Assembly: GCF_014652695.1 (NCBI RefSeq)
Contig: NZ_BMZH01000008.1
Coordinates: forward strand, 1-64,000
Direction: 5' to 3'
DNA from: Algimonas arctica
Lineage (GTDB): Bacteria; Pseudomonadota; Alphaproteobacteria; Caulobacterales; Maricaulaceae
DNA: 64,000 nucleotides
Both the position numbers and the translations under genes were made by a program. Every line of letters begins with the position of its first letter. Within the stretch, counting starts at the first letter, position 1. The notes below the pieces were generated by a model. The model was not told the DNA's origin, searched no databases, and was given only the letters and a program-made list of their open reading frames with translations. Positions 41,925-51,559 of this stretch are shown here, one piece after another.

Positions 41925-42365
41925 TTAGCCGGCCCGCAGGCGCTCGCCGCGTTCGTGCATTTCTTGCGCTTCAAGGGATAAGGTCGCTATCGGCCGCGCA
42001 TCAAGACGGCGCGGGCTAATGGGATCACCCGTCTCTTCGCAATAGCCATAAGTCCCGTCTTCAATCCGGGCCATGGCACTATCGATCTTGCGCACGAGCT
42101 TGCGAAGGCGGTCTTTGGTGCGAAGTTCTAATTGACGATCCGCATTATAGGTTGCGACATCCGTGGGATCGGGATGATTGACCCGTTCGCCTTGAAGATA
42201 TTCAACCGTTCCGCGCGTTTGCGCCGTGATCTCTTCGCGCCATGCGAGGAGTTTTCTACGGAAATATTCCCGCATGCGATCATTCATAAATTTTTCGTCG
42301 TCGCCCGGCACATAATCATTGGGCACAGCAACAGTTTTAGTAGTCGTGGACTTTTTCTTGGCCAT
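41925..42365 (-). CDS. dksA: RNA polymerase-binding transcription factor DksA
   Basis: The 146-residue product has the coiled-coil with the DPTDVA tip (Asp66, Asp69, Ala71 matching D71, D74 and A76 of E. coli DksA) that reaches the polymerase secondary channel with ppGpp. In the C4 zinc-finger region, only Cys109 of the four ligands remains: the stretch reads YCEETGDPISPRR...ATLSLEAQE where E. coli has CxxC twice. Such zinc-free DksA proteins are known in alphaproteobacteria. The start at 42365 (MAKKKS) gives the usual length. Confidence 0.93.
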   Translation of the reverse strand: MAKKKSTTTKTVAVPNDYVPGDDEKFMNDRMREYFRRKLLAWREEITAQTRGTVEYLQGERVNHPDPTDVATYNADRQLELRTKDRLRKLVRKIDSAMARIEDGTYGYCEETGDPISPRRLDARPIATLSLEAQEMHERGERLRAG

Positions 42366-42657
42366 GGTCGTTTCCCGAGTAAACGATTCACAAAGATATA
42401 GAGACTCCTGGGCGTTATCGCCTTCTATCAATCCGCTTCGCCCCCATCCCATCGAGGCGACTGAACGACGTTCATGGCCACGCGATATGTCGCAATCGCC
42501 CTAAGCTCAAGAGGGTGCGTGACATATGGCTGATAATTTCATTCGCCCCTTTGAAAACACGTATTTTTTGCGCGATACGCCCTTGCAACAGGCGACGTTC
42601 CCTCAGAGAGACGCTGGAAATATAGCCCGATAGATTTTTGATAGTGAAAGTGACCCT

Positions 42658-43500
42658 ATGCGATTCGAAGGCACAAAAGATTACGTTGCCACTAAGGACC
42701 TGATGATGGCGGTGAATGCGGCCATTACGTTGGAGCGGCCGTTGCTGATCAAAGGGGAGCCGGGCACAGGCAAAACCGTTCTGGCGCATGAAATCGCCAA
42801 AGGTCTCAATGCACCGCTGTTGGAATGGAACATCAAATCGACAACCAAAGCTCAACAAGGGCTTTATGAATATGACGCCGTGGCGCGTTTGCGCGACAGC
42901 CAACTCGGGGATGACCGAGTCCATGATATTTCCAACTATATCAAAAAGGGCAAAGTTTGGGACGCGTTTGAGAGCGAACAGCGCCCGATCCTCCTGATCG
43001 ACGAAATCGACAAAGCCGATATCGAATTCCCGAACGACCTTCTGCACGAACTCGATAAGATGAGCTTCCATGTTTATGAAACGGGACAGACGATTACAGC
43101 GGCACAACGCCCGATCATCATCATCACGTCAAATAATGAGAAAGACTTGCCCGATGCGTTTCTGCGCCGGTGCTTCTTTCACTACATCCAGTTCCCGGAT
43201 GACCAAACCATGGCAGAGATCGTCAATGTCCACTTCCCAGACTTAAAGCCGCGTCTGCTGTCCGCTGCGCTTAAGCGCTTCTTTGAAGTCCGCGCGATGC
43301 CGGGTTTAAAGAAGAAACCCTCGACCTCAGAATTACTCGATTGGCTGAAATTGTTACTGGTTGAGGATATTGATCCGGAAACATTGCGCGAGACTGATAA
43401 GACAAAAATGATCCCGCCACTGCACGGCGCGCTGCTGAAGAACGAACAAGATGTGCATCTGTTTGAACGGCTAGCGTTTTTGACTCGGCGCGAGAGCTAA
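42658..43500 (+). CDS. MoxR family AAA ATPase
   Basis: The 280-residue product has Walker A GEPGTGKT, Walker B ILLIDEIDKAD, sensor-1 ITSNNEK and arginine-finger DAFLRRCFF, typical of MoxR-type AAA+ chaperones that help assemble or load metal cofactors in partner complexes. Such genes are normally followed by a VWA (CoxE-like) partner; here a strong terminator follows 26 bp after the stop and no VWA gene is in the window. The 292-bp gap upstream, after dksA, holds no supported gene. Confidence 0.9.
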   Translation: MRFEGTKDYVATKDLMMAVNAAITLERPLLIKGEPGTGKTVLAHEIAKGLNAPLLEWNIKSTTKAQQGLYEYDAVARLRDSQLGDDRVHDISNYIKKGKVWDAFESEQRPILLIDEIDKADIEFPNDLLHELDKMSFHVYETGQTITAAQRPIIIITSNNEKDLPDAFLRRCFFHYIQFPDDQTMAEIVNVHFPDLKPRLLSAALKRFFEVRAMPGLKKKPSTSELLDWLKLLLVEDIDPETLRETDKTKMIPPLHGALLKNEQDVHLFERLAFLTRRES

Positions 43501-43526
43501 GCCGCTCCCGCCCTCATTTAAGCAAC

Positions 43527-43556
43527 AAAAAACGGGCGCAGCTGCGCCCGTTTTTT
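43527..43556. terminator. Strong bidirectional intrinsic terminator after moxR-like gene
   Basis: A 30-nt perfect palindrome: A6, the stem CGGGCGCAG/CTGCGCCCG, then T6. It terminates the MoxR gene and, on the other strand, transcripts coming from the sugar porter side. Confidence 0.93.
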
Positions 43557-43584
43557 TATGTCTGCAAACGCGAGAATGAGAGTC

Positions 43585-43656
43585 TTAAAGGCCTAAAAGT
43601 AAGGCGAGAAAGAACATCAGCACAGCGAGCAAGAAGGTTTTTATCGCTTCGATCAT
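43585..43656 (-). CDS. Possible 23-residue membrane peptide
   Basis: An ATG at 43656 opens MIEAIKTFLLAVLMFFLALL-LGL then stop at 43585: a short polar start with one Lys followed by about 16 hydrophobic residues, enough for one TM helix. It lies between the sugar porter stop and the strong terminator, on the porter's strand. No good ribosome-binding site is visible. Many bacterial single-TM small proteins look like this, but chance is not excluded. Confidence 0.35.
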   Translation of the reverse strand: MIEAIKTFLLAVLMFFLALLLGL

Positions 43657-43731
43657 GGCGACAGCTTAGCAGCATTCAAGGCAGCGCGCTAGCCGCCTTG
43701 ATATGAAACTTTTTTGAAGCGGGTAAAACCC

Positions 43732-45162
43732 CTAGCCTTCCATGTCTTCCAGCTCTTTGCCTTTGGTTTCTTTAACGAACCAGATGACGAAGAAGACCGA
43801 AATCAACGCAAACGCCGCGTAGATAGAGTAAGCCGCTGCAAGCCCGATACTCGCAAGCCAGATCGGAAAAGTGAACGTGATGGCAAAATTGGTCAGCCAT
43901 TGCGCCAAACCGGCAATCGCGAGGCCGGAGCCGCGGATTTGATTCGGGAACATTTCACCAAGCATGACCCACATAACCGGACCCCATGACATGTTAAAGC
44001 ATACGACATAGGCATTGGCCGCAATCAGGGCGACGAGGCCCATTTTGCCCGGCAGTTGCAATGTTCCCTCGGCGTCCAGCGTGCCTTGCGAAAAGGCAAA
44101 GGCGACAGCCGCCAAGCTCAGCGCCATGCCGACAGAACCCCAAACGAGGAACGGTTTCCGACCGATTTTATCGATCGTAAACAAGGTGATCATCACAGCT
44201 GCAATCGATAACATGCCGGACATAACGTTGATCAACAGGGCATCATTTTCCGTGAAGCCCACCGCCTGCCACAGCACAGCGCCGTAGTAGAACACCACGT
44301 TAATCCCAACGAGTTGTTGGAACATGGCGAGGCCAATACCGACCCAAACGATTGAACGGAAGACTGTCCCGCCGCTCGTTTTCGTTGCCAGCACATCCGA
44401 CAAACGGGGCTTGTGATCGTTCGCCAAAGAGGCCCGAATTTCAGAGACTTTTTCTGTCGCCTTCGGATCACCGAACAGTTTCAAGAGCGTTGCTTTTGCG
44501 CCGGCTTCATCGTCTTTGAACATTGAGAAGCGTGGGCTTTTCGGAATGAAAAACAATAAGACAAGGAACAAGACCGCTGGGACCAATTCCATCCAGAACA
44601 TCCAACGCCATGTCTGGAAACCACCCCAGAATTCCGTCGTCGATCCGCCCGCCGTCTTGGCCAAGAAGTAGTTCGACAAGAACGCGAGGGTGAGACCGAC
44701 AATAATCGCAACCTGCTGGATCGACGTTAAACGCCCCCGTTGGTGGGCGGGCGCAATCTCAGCGATGTAAGCTGGCGCCATGACGGACGCCGCCCCAACA
44801 GCCAAACCACCAATAAGACGATAAAGGATAAACTCGAATGGCGTGCCCGCGATACCTGACCCGAAGGCCGAGATGATGAATAAGACCGCGGCCACAATCA
44901 GCATGTTCCGTCGACCAAATTTATCCGCGAGCCAACCCGCACAAAACGCCCCAATTGCCGAACCCAGCAACATCGAAGATACTGAGAATCCAGTCCCGAC
45001 ACTGTCAGAATTAAAGGCCTGCTGGAGGCCATCGATTGTTCCGTTCACAACGCCAGAGTCGAAACCGAACAGGAACCCGCCCAGCGTCGCGACAATGGTG
45101 ATTAACAGAATGAAGCTTGAATTCGCGCGCCCGACCTCAGGCGTTGATGTGGCTGTCGCCAT
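43732..45162 (-). CDS. Sugar porter family MFS transporter
   Basis: The 476-residue product has twelve TM segments with sugar-porter signatures: GGFLFGFDSGVVNG, ADKFGRRNMLI, IAEIAPAHQRGRLTSIQQ (PESPR-like site reads PKSPR), QQLVGINVVFYYGAVLW and GPVMWVMLGEMFP. Homologs import hexoses or pentoses by proton symport. An AAGGGG site precedes ATG 45162. It is not next to any sugar-catabolic gene in this window, so the substrate is unknown. Confidence 0.92.
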   Translation of the reverse strand: MATATSTPEVGRANSSFILLITIVATLGGFLFGFDSGVVNGTIDGLQQAFNSDSVGTGFSVSSMLLGSAIGAFCAGWLADKFGRRNMLIVAAVLFIISAFGSGIAGTPFEFILYRLIGGLAVGAASVMAPAYIAEIAPAHQRGRLTSIQQVAIIVGLTLAFLSNYFLAKTAGGSTTEFWGGFQTWRWMFWMELVPAVLFLVLLFFIPKSPRFSMFKDDEAGAKATLLKLFGDPKATEKVSEIRASLANDHKPRLSDVLATKTSGGTVFRSIVWVGIGLAMFQQLVGINVVFYYGAVLWQAVGFTENDALLINVMSGMLSIAAVMITLFTIDKIGRKPFLVWGSVGMALSLAAVAFAFSQGTLDAEGTLQLPGKMGLVALIAANAYVVCFNMSWGPVMWVMLGEMFPNQIRGSGLAIAGLAQWLTNFAITFTFPIWLASIGLAAAYSIYAAFALISVFFVIWFVKETKGKELEDMEG

Positions 45163-45286
45163 TATTTTTCCCCTTGTTTCCCGACCACCCTCTTATCCTT
45201 CGGGCGGTCTATTTTGGGGTTTCATCCGCCATAATGATAAGCGTGTCAATCAAGATGCGAGCGTTAACATAAACAGTATCTACGCC

Positions 45287-46303
45287 TTACACGCGACCGC
45301 CTGCGCCCCATAAGCTGGGATCAATCGGTTCAAATAAACCGTCTCGGTTCAAAGTGACCGGCTCGTCCGCAAACCAGAACGGGCCATCAAGGTCTGCATA
45401 ATCGGCATCTTGCGCCAATAGATGGGCGGGGGCAATCGCCACCGTCGGTGCGAGCATACAGCCAATAAACACGGCCAGCCCCCTCGCCCGTGCCGCGTTC
45501 CGGATGGCTAAGGCCGCGCTCAATCCGCCGCACTTATCCAGCTTAATATTCACCGCTTGGTAGAGCCCGTCGATCCGGTCAAAATCAGCGGCTGTCTGAA
45601 AACTCTCATCGGCACAGAGCGGGAGAGATTGCGCAGCCAACAACAGGGCCGCCCGGGCTGCGGGGTCAGTTTCACATCCAATCGCTAAGGGCTGCTCTAA
45701 CAATTCATAGCCTAAGGACGCCGCTATCGGAGCCAGCGCCCCGAGCTGCGTGACCGTCCACCCGGCGTTGGCATCAATGACTTTTCGCGTGGACGGCGCT
45801 GCCTGCGCAACGGCGCGCATTCGATCGGGTTCAAGCTCAGCCGATCCACCTAATTTTACCTTGAGCAAAGGCCGCCAGCTTTCCGCCCGCGTCTGCGCCG
45901 CCATGGCATCTGGATCGTCCAAGACAATGGTGAAGGCACTGGCAACGGGTTTCGGAATGATGTTGAGCGCAGCGCCGACCGTCGTGTGATCGCGCGCGGC
46001 CTCTAACTCCCACAGCGCCGCATCAACGGCGGCGCGGGCGCCACCTGCCGGGAGAATATTCAATAGCGCATCCCGCGTGACGCCGCGCTCTAACGTGGCG
46101 CGAACGGTCTCAATTTGCGCGGCTAAACTCTCCGGCGTTTCACCGAAATAACGGAGGCCTGCTGCGGCCCCTCGCCCAATATGAAGCCCATCCGACAGTT
46201 GGACTGACAGATAGGGCTGATGCGTTCGTGCCCCCGTCGAAATGACGAAAGGACGGACGAGTTTTGGGGCGTCGATGGCAAACGAGAGTGTGAGGCGCGT
46301 CAT
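45287..46303 (-). CDS. Enolase-superfamily dipeptide/N-acyl amino acid epimerase (DgcA-like)
   Basis: The 338-residue product is of the muconate-cycloisomerase subgroup. Visible active-site residues are Lys in LKVKLGG (KxK), Asp in VIDANAGW, Glu in LLEQPL, Asp in LCADES, and the second base in NIKLDKCGG. Closest described types are L-Ala-D/L-Glu epimerase and the DgcA N-acetyl-Glu racemase. It is the last gene of the aromatic degradation operon's strand, 27 bp beyond scoB; a role in that pathway is not evident. Confidence 0.87.
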   Translation of the reverse strand: MTRLTLSFAIDAPKLVRPFVISTGARTHQPYLSVQLSDGLHIGRGAAAGLRYFGETPESLAAQIETVRATLERGVTRDALLNILPAGGARAAVDAALWELEAARDHTTVGAALNIIPKPVASAFTIVLDDPDAMAAQTRAESWRPLLKVKLGGSAELEPDRMRAVAQAAPSTRKVIDANAGWTVTQLGALAPIAASLGYELLEQPLAIGCETDPAARAALLLAAQSLPLCADESFQTAADFDRIDGLYQAVNIKLDKCGGLSAALAIRNAARARGLAVFIGCMLAPTVAIAPAHLLAQDADYADLDGPFWFADEPVTLNRDGLFEPIDPSLWGAGGRV

Positions 46304-46330
46304 AGAGCCTCTCTAACAGTTCACCGTCAC

Positions 46331-46960
46331 TTAGCGAACGAGAGTTGCTTCAGTTTTGGACACGACTTCATCCCAGCTGACATCCGGGGCCAGTTCAACC
46401 AGTTTCAATCCGGCCTCTGTGACGTCAAAGACACCCAGATCCGTGATAATTCGATCGACACATTTTTGACCCGTGAGGGGCAATGTGCAGGATTTCAGCA
46501 ATTTGGCTTCGCCGCGCTTATTCGTATGATCGGTGATCACGACCACACGGCCCACGCCCGCGACGAGGTCCATCGCCCCGCCCATGCCTTTGACGAGTTT
46601 GCCGGGAATCATCCAATTGGCAAGATCGCCATTTTCCGCCACTTCCATCGCGCCCAAAATTGCCATGGCAATTTTGCCGCCGCGGATCATCGCGAAACTG
46701 GTCGCGCTGTCAAAAAACGCCGTGTGCGGCAACTCTGTAATCGTCTGCTTGCCCGCATTGATCAGGTCTGCATCCTCTTCCCCGGCCAGCGGAAACGGTC
46801 CCATGCCAAGCATGCCGTTCTCGGACTGCAAAGTGACACTCATGCCGTCCGGAATATAGTTCGCCACCAGCGTCGGAATACCAATGCCGAGATTAACGTA
46901 AGTTCCGTCTTCCAGCTCCAGCGCCGCGCGCTGAGCCATTTGATTTCTATCCCAGCTCAT
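46331..46960 (-). CDS. scoB: 3-oxoacid CoA-transferase subunit B
   Basis: The 209-residue product matches subunit B of succinyl-CoA:3-ketoacid CoA-transferase, with the catalytic Glu in [11 protein letters not shown] and [11 protein letters not shown]. With ScoA it activates acetoacetate, an end product of tyrosine degradation, using succinyl-CoA. It overlaps scoA by 4 bp (ATGA). Confidence 0.93.
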   Translation of the reverse strand: MSWDRNQMAQRAALELEDGTYVNLGIGIPTLVANYIPDGMSVTLQSENGMLGMGPFPLAGEEDADLINAGKQTITELPHTAFFDSATSFAMIRGGKIAMAILGAMEVAENGDLANWMIPGKLVKGMGGAMDLVAGVGRVVVITDHTNKRGEAKLLKSCTLPLTGQKCVDRIITDLGVFDVTEAGLKLVELAPDVSWDEVVSKTEATLVR

Positions 46961-47661
46961 GATTTTGACTCCCGCACGGTGCGCTGTTCAATTCGCTTTT
47001 CATGGTCACCTTGGATCAAGCGGTGAACATAGATGCCGGGCAAGTGAATCGCGTCGGCGTCAAGCTCGCCGGGTTGAACGATCTCTTCGACTTCCATGAC
47101 GCAAATCTTGCCGCAGGTCGCCGCAGGCAAGTTGAAATTACGCGCCGTCTTGCGGAAAACGGCGTTGCCCGTTGTGTCGGCTTTCCACGCTTTGACGATG
47201 GCGAGATCAGCGACGATACCGCGCTCTAAAATATAGGCCTCGCCGTCAAACTGCTTTTCTTCTTTGCCCTCGGCGATAACTGTGCCGACACCCGTTTTCG
47301 TATAGAACCCCGGAATGCCTGCGCCGCCTGCGCGCATCCGTTCGGCCAATGTGCCTTGCGGGATGAATTCAAGTTCCAGTTCGCCGGACAGATACTGACG
47401 CATAAACTCGGCGTTCTCACCGACATAAGACGAGCCCATCTTTTTGATTTGCTTGGTCTGCAGCAGTTGGCCGAGACCGAAGTCATCGACGCCCGCATTG
47501 TTGGAATAAGCGGTCAAGTCTTTGGTCCCGGCGTCGCGGATCGCCGCAATCGCCAGTTCCGGAATACCGCAGAGGCCAAATCCGCCAGCCGCGAGAGTCA
47601 TGCCGTCAAACAGTATACCCTCGAGCGCCGCCTCGGCTGAATCGTAAACTTTATTCTTCAT
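46957..47661 (-). CDS. scoA: 3-oxoacid CoA-transferase subunit A
   Basis: The 234-residue product has the CoA-binding [10 protein letters not shown] loop and [12 protein letters not shown], marking the alpha subunit of the acetoacetate CoA-transferase. Its start overlaps the fah stop as TAATG and its stop overlaps scoB, placing acetoacetate activation directly after the fumarylacetoacetate step. Confidence 0.93.
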   Translation of the reverse strand: MKNKVYDSAEAALEGILFDGMTLAAGGFGLCGIPELAIAAIRDAGTKDLTAYSNNAGVDDFGLGQLLQTKQIKKMGSSYVGENAEFMRQYLSGELELEFIPQGTLAERMRAGGAGIPGFYTKTGVGTVIAEGKEEKQFDGEAYILERGIVADLAIVKAWKADTTGNAVFRKTARNFNLPAATCGKICVMEVEEIVQPGELDADAIHLPGIYVHRLIQGDHEKRIEQRTVRESKS

Positions 47662-48671
47662 TAGACCGCTTTCACTTCATTCTCGATAGAGCCAAAGATG
47701 GACTGGCCATTATCGTCTAGCATTTCGATTTTGACCGTATCACCGGGACTCATAAAGGGTGTCACGGATTCACCCGTAGCAATTTTTTCAATCATCCGAA
47801 TTTCCGCGATACAGCTATAGCCGAGACCGCCTTCGGAGACAGGTTTACCCGGATCACCGTCCGGACCTTTATTCGACACAGTGCCGGACCCGACAATTGT
47901 GCCCGCCGTGAGCGGCCGTGTTTTCGCGGCGTGGCTGACGAGGCGCGCGAGGGAGAAAGTCGCGTCTTTATGCGCGAGCGGGCGGCCAAAGGGCTTGCCA
48001 TTATAGTCAATTTGAAGCGCAAGATGGACGAGACCATCTTTCCAATGCGCGCCCAATTCGTCTGGCGTGATCGCAACGGGGCTGAACGCACACGGTGGCT
48101 TGGATTGCAGGAAGCCAAAGCCTTTGCCGAGTTCTGCTGGAATCAGGCCGCGCAAGCTGACATCATTACACAGCAAGATCAGCTTGATGTGACCGAGCGC
48201 GTCGGCCTCAGATACGCCGAGCGGAACATCATCGGTAATAACGGCGATTTCGCCTTCCATATCATAGCCCCACGCCATGTCCGTGAACGGGATCGGATCA
48301 TGCGGCGCGAGGTTCGGGCCGGACACGCCTTGATACATCAATGGATCATCATAAAAACTGGCCGGCACTTCTGCGCCGCGCGCTTTGCGGACCAATTCAA
48401 CATGGTTGATATAAGCGGAGCCATCGACCCATTGATAGGCGCGAGGCAGCGGGCTTTCGACGGCGCTTTGATCGAACGGCATGCTCGGCGCGTCGCCGGA
48501 CTCAAGAGCCTCTGACAGCGTTTTCAACCGCGGAGCCATCGTCGCCCACGCATCAAGCGCGGATTGCAGTGTCGGCGCGATATCGGAGGCATCGGTATAT
48601 TTGGACAGGTCTTTGGAGACAATGATGAGGGCGCCATCACGGCTGCCATTTTTGAGGGTCGCGAGTTTCAT
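47661..48671 (-). CDS. fahA: Fumarylacetoacetate hydrolase family protein
   Basis: The enzyme splits fumarylacetoacetate into fumarate and acetoacetate, the last ring-derived step of tyrosine degradation. The 336-residue product has the FAH-family metal site ([13 protein letters not shown], with Glu/Asp ligands) and [18 protein letters not shown]. It is of the shorter bacterial type (about 335 residues), shorter than the 420-residue FAH of animals and pseudomonads. It is flanked by maiA and scoAB, which supports the assignment. Confidence 0.9.
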   Translation of the reverse strand: MKLATLKNGSRDGALIIVSKDLSKYTDASDIAPTLQSALDAWATMAPRLKTLSEALESGDAPSMPFDQSAVESPLPRAYQWVDGSAYINHVELVRKARGAEVPASFYDDPLMYQGVSGPNLAPHDPIPFTDMAWGYDMEGEIAVITDDVPLGVSEADALGHIKLILLCNDVSLRGLIPAELGKGFGFLQSKPPCAFSPVAITPDELGAHWKDGLVHLALQIDYNGKPFGRPLAHKDATFSLARLVSHAAKTRPLTAGTIVGSGTVSNKGPDGDPGKPVSEGGLGYSCIAEIRMIEKIATGESVTPFMSPGDTVKIEMLDDNGQSIFGSIENEVKAV

Positions 48672-48683
48672 ACGGGCGTTTCC

Positions 48684-49328
48684 TTAAGTAGCGTCTATTT
48701 GGTTTTCAGGACGCGCTCGGTCGAACGCCTCCAAGGTCGCGCAATGCGCGTCTATTTTTGCAATCAGCGGATAGGCTAACAGGTCAGTCTTCCAACGGCG
48801 GGCATTATAAACCTGTGGGATCAAAACGATCTCAAACAGTGTGGGTTGCCCGAACGGTAAGTCAGGGCTTGCCCATGTATGCGCGGCCAGGCGCGCTTCG
48901 ACAGGCGCAAAGGTCTTTGCGATCCATGTGGCATACCACGCCTCAATAGCGGCTTGATCCGCGCCGAATTCAGTGCGCAGATATTTCAAAACCGCGAGAT
49001 TATTGGGCGCATGAATTTCTGTCGCCACCGCATAATAGAGATCGCGGCAGAGTTCCGGCGCATCCGTCGGCACAAAGGCAGGGTCCGGATAGGTCGCGTC
49101 CAGCCAATCGAGAATGGCGAGAGACTGGGTCATTTGCACATCACCCGCTTGGAACAGCGGCACCGTTCCGTGTGGATTGACGGCCAGATAGTCCTCACTC
49201 TTTTGTTCGCCCAATTTCAAATTGATCGGACGATAGTCATGACGCAGCGACTTGAGACCCAGCGCAATCCGGATGCGATAGCTGGTCGAAGACCGCCAGT
49301 AGCCCCAGAGTGTCAGCGCATCGATCAT
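48684..49328 (-). CDS. maiA: Maleylacetoacetate isomerase (zeta-class GST)
   Basis: The 214-residue product uses glutathione to isomerise maleylacetoacetate to fumarylacetoacetate. The zeta-class active-site stretch SSCS appears as SSTS in YWRSSTSYRIRIALGL, and VNPHGTVPLF and the MTQSLAILDWL glutathione-site motif follow. It overlaps the VOC gene by 4 bp and precedes fah by 12 bp. Confidence 0.92.
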   Translation of the reverse strand: MIDALTLWGYWRSSTSYRIRIALGLKSLRHDYRPINLKLGEQKSEDYLAVNPHGTVPLFQAGDVQMTQSLAILDWLDATYPDPAFVPTDAPELCRDLYYAVATEIHAPNNLAVLKYLRTEFGADQAAIEAWYATWIAKTFAPVEARLAAHTWASPDLPFGQPTLFEIVLIPQVYNARRWKTDLLAYPLIAKIDAHCATLEAFDRARPENQIDAT

Positions 49329-49912
49329 ATGTCTTCTTTCTTTTCAGGGGCTTTATTTTTCGCATTCGCGGCATTGGCAATTTCATGTAGCCACGCGGCG
49401 TGGCGAGGCGCTTTTTTCGTCTCACTCCACTCATTCAACATCGGGCGAGAGACGCGCTTAAGCTCTGCATATTGCTCATCCGTGCCAATATCAGCGGCGA
49501 GTTCGACGCGGTGTCCGTTCGGGTCAAAGAAATAGATCGATTTGAAGATACCGTGGTGTGTGGGGCCAAGCACGTCGAGGCCCATCGCTTCCAGATGCGC
49601 TTTCGCGGACAGGAGTTCATCTTCCGAGCCGACCTTAAACGCCAAGTGCTGCACCCAGTCCGGTGTATTGCGGTCGCGGTCCATATCCGCCTGATTAGGC
49701 AATTCGAAAAAGGCGAGAACATTGCCGTTCCCGGCTTCCAAGAAGACATGCATGTAGGGATCATAGGCGCCCGTGGACGGCACATGATCTTCGGCGAAAG
49801 CCTTGGTGAATTCCATGCCGAGCGCGCGTTCGTAGAACTCTACGGTCTCTTTCGCATCCCGGCAACGGTATGCCACGTGGTGGACGCCGCCGAGCTTGGG
49901 AGTGGATGTCAT
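49325..49912 (-). CDS. VOC family (glyoxalase/extradiol dioxygenase-like) protein
   Basis: The 195-residue product is a two-module VOC protein with metal-ligand-like His12 (GVHHVAY), a His in WVQHLAFKV and a Glu in GHRVELA, a 2-His-1-Glu set compatible with glyoxalase or ring-cleaving dioxygenase activity. The C-terminal 40 residues are Ala/Lys-rich and outside the fold. It sits where a homogentisate dioxygenase would be expected, between hppD and maiA, but resembles neither the cupin-type HmgA nor HPPD. A GAAAGG site precedes ATG 49912. Confidence 0.8.
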   Translation of the reverse strand: MTSTPKLGGVHHVAYRCRDAKETVEFYERALGMEFTKAFAEDHVPSTGAYDPYMHVFLEAGNGNVLAFFELPNQADMDRDRNTPDWVQHLAFKVGSEDELLSAKAHLEAMGLDVLGPTHHGIFKSIYFFDPNGHRVELAADIGTDEQYAELKRVSRPMLNEWSETKKAPRHAAWLHEIANAANAKNKAPEKKEDI

Positions 49913-49923
49913 ATCGTGCCTTT

Positions 49924-50370
49924 CTATAGCCATCGCCGAACGTTTTGGCGGTAATCAGAATAGTCTTTGCCAAAAATTTTCGTCAAAACTTTCTCTTCGG
50001 GCTTGATTTGAAATTGCGTGATGTAAGCCACAGCAATGACAGCCATCGCGAGACCGACCCACAATCCAAAGAAAACACAAACGCCTATCGAACACGCTGC
50101 CATGCCGACATACATCGGGTTTCGACTAATCGCATAAATCCCATTTGTTACAAGCGCGCTTGCCGCTTCGGGGCGAATTGGATCGACTGTCGTGCGTTTC
50201 ATTTTGAAACCAAAAACAGCCACTCCCATGAAAATAATTCCGCTCAAAAACAGAGCCGACGCAAAAAGTACCTGCCCCGTCATTGGGTCGTCACCGACGA
50301 CACCGAACCCCGCGGCAACCCATCCAAGCAGAACAGGAACCGTGAATATAATGAGGGGTGGAATTCTCAT
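49924..50370 (-). CDS. Isoprenylcysteine carboxyl methyltransferase-like membrane protein
   Basis: The 148-residue product has about four TM segments and the ICMT/PEMT-like C-terminal signature: NGIYAISRNPMYVGM, then EEKVLTKIFGKDYSDYRQNVRRWL (with the conserved E, GxxY and RxxxW elements). Bacterial members are SAM-dependent methyltransferases of uncertain substrates. It lies inside the aromatic degradation operon between hppD and the VOC gene, with no obvious pathway role. Confidence 0.85.
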   Translation of the reverse strand: MRIPPLIIFTVPVLLGWVAAGFGVVGDDPMTGQVLFASALFLSGIIFMGVAVFGFKMKRTTVDPIRPEAASALVTNGIYAISRNPMYVGMAACSIGVCVFFGLWVGLAMAVIAVAYITQFQIKPEEKVLTKIFGKDYSDYRQNVRRWL

Positions 50371-50426
50371 AACGTCCCTTTCTTATCTCAGATGAGAATA
50401 GAGTGTTTCGCGACAGCCTCTGCTGC

Positions 50427-51527
50427 TTAAGCGACGTCTAAAACGCCGCGTTCAATTTGGTCGCGTTCAATAGATTCAAAAAGGGCTTTGAAATTGCCTT
50501 CGCCAAACCCGTCGGCATAGTCGCCGACGCGCTGGATAAATTCAAAGAAGACCGGACCAACGCGTGGTTCTGCGAAAATCTGTAAAAGTAGACGCGGTGT
50601 GCCGTCTTCCGTCGTCCCGTCGAGCAGGATGCCGCGTGATTTCAGCGCGTCAATCGGACGACCATGCCCCGGCAGACGCCTGTCAAGCATAGCGTAATAC
50701 GTCTCTGGCGGTGCCGTCATGAAGGGGACACCTTGCTTTTTCAGGCGGTCCCAGCAATCCACGAGATCATCACAGATCAAGGCGATGTGCTGGATCCCCT
50801 CGCCATTATACTCGCGCAGAAATTCTTCGATTTGGCCTTTGCCGCCTTCGCCTTCTTCATTGAGAGGAATGCGAATTTTACCGTCCGGAGCCGTGAGCGC
50901 TTTGGACGTGAGGCCCGTATATTCGCCCTTAATGTCAAAGTAGCGAATTTCGCGGAAGTTGAAGAGCTTCTCATAGAAATCGGCCCAATAGGCCATACGC
51001 CCCCCATAGACATTATGGGTCAGGTGATCGATTTTATTGAAACCACAGCCTTCAGGGAATTTCTCAACACCGGGCAAAAATTCAAAGTCGATGTCATAGA
51101 TCGACAGTCCGTCATCCCCCTCATCCGCATACCGATCAATGAGATAGATGATCGAATTACCGATGCCGCGAATGCCCGGAATGCGTAGCTCCATCGCGCC
51201 TGTGCTGACCTCAACCGGCTCAGCGCCTTGTTCTAGCAAATGTGTGTAAGCCGCCTGAGCGTCCCGAACCCGAAACCCCATGCCACACGCGGATGGACCA
51301 TGTTCGCGGGCGAAGTAATAAGCCGCAGAGTTGGGTTCGTAATTAGTGATCAGATTGATCCCGCCTTGTCGCCAGAGATTAACGTCTTTGGAGCGGTGAG
51401 TCGCGACATGCTGAAAGCCCATCGTTTTAAAGACAGGTTCCAACACACCTTTTTCAGGCGATGAAAATTCAATAAATTCAAAGCCATCAAGGCCTGCAGG
51501 ATTTTCGAAAAGGTCAGCCATCGTCAT
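50427..51527 (-). CDS. hppD: 4-hydroxyphenylpyruvate dioxygenase
   Basis: The enzyme converts 4-hydroxyphenylpyruvate to homogentisate using Fe(II). The 366-residue product has the iron ligands His in IDHLTHNV, His in GIQHIALIC and Glu in FFEFIQR. The N-terminal VOC module and the C-terminal helix ([17 protein letters not shown]) are both complete. The start may be 51527 or the ATG two codons on. It heads the operon, facing a divergent MarR gene whose shared promoter region holds repeats. Confidence 0.95.
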   Translation of the reverse strand: MTMADLFENPAGLDGFEFIEFSSPEKGVLEPVFKTMGFQHVATHRSKDVNLWRQGGINLITNYEPNSAAYYFAREHGPSACGMGFRVRDAQAAYTHLLEQGAEPVEVSTGAMELRIPGIRGIGNSIIYLIDRYADEGDDGLSIYDIDFEFLPGVEKFPEGCGFNKIDHLTHNVYGGRMAYWADFYEKLFNFREIRYFDIKGEYTGLTSKALTAPDGKIRIPLNEEGEGGKGQIEEFLREYNGEGIQHIALICDDLVDCWDRLKKQGVPFMTAPPETYYAMLDRRLPGHGRPIDALKSRGILLDGTTEDGTPRLLLQIFAEPRVGPVFFEFIQRVGDYADGFGEGNFKALFESIERDQIERGVLDVA

Positions 51528-51559
51528 TCACTCGCTATCTGGGTTGCAGCATTGCATAT

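Noticed and set aside
42526-42633. 35-codon open frame upstream of the MoxR gene (MADNFIRPF...)
   Set aside because: No clear ribosome-binding site at good spacing and no hydrophobic or conserved pattern; could be chance.
42472-43107. 211-residue open frame antisense to the MoxR gene
   Set aside because: Complement of a well-supported AAA ATPase, no motif.
45163-45286. LacI-type operator upstream of the sugar porter
   Set aside because: GTTAACGCTCGC resembles half an operator, but no convincing dyad was found.
49325-49912. Calling the VOC protein homogentisate 1,2-dioxygenase
   Set aside because: HmgA is a cupin of about 430 residues; this 195-residue VOC protein is a different fold, so position alone is not enough.
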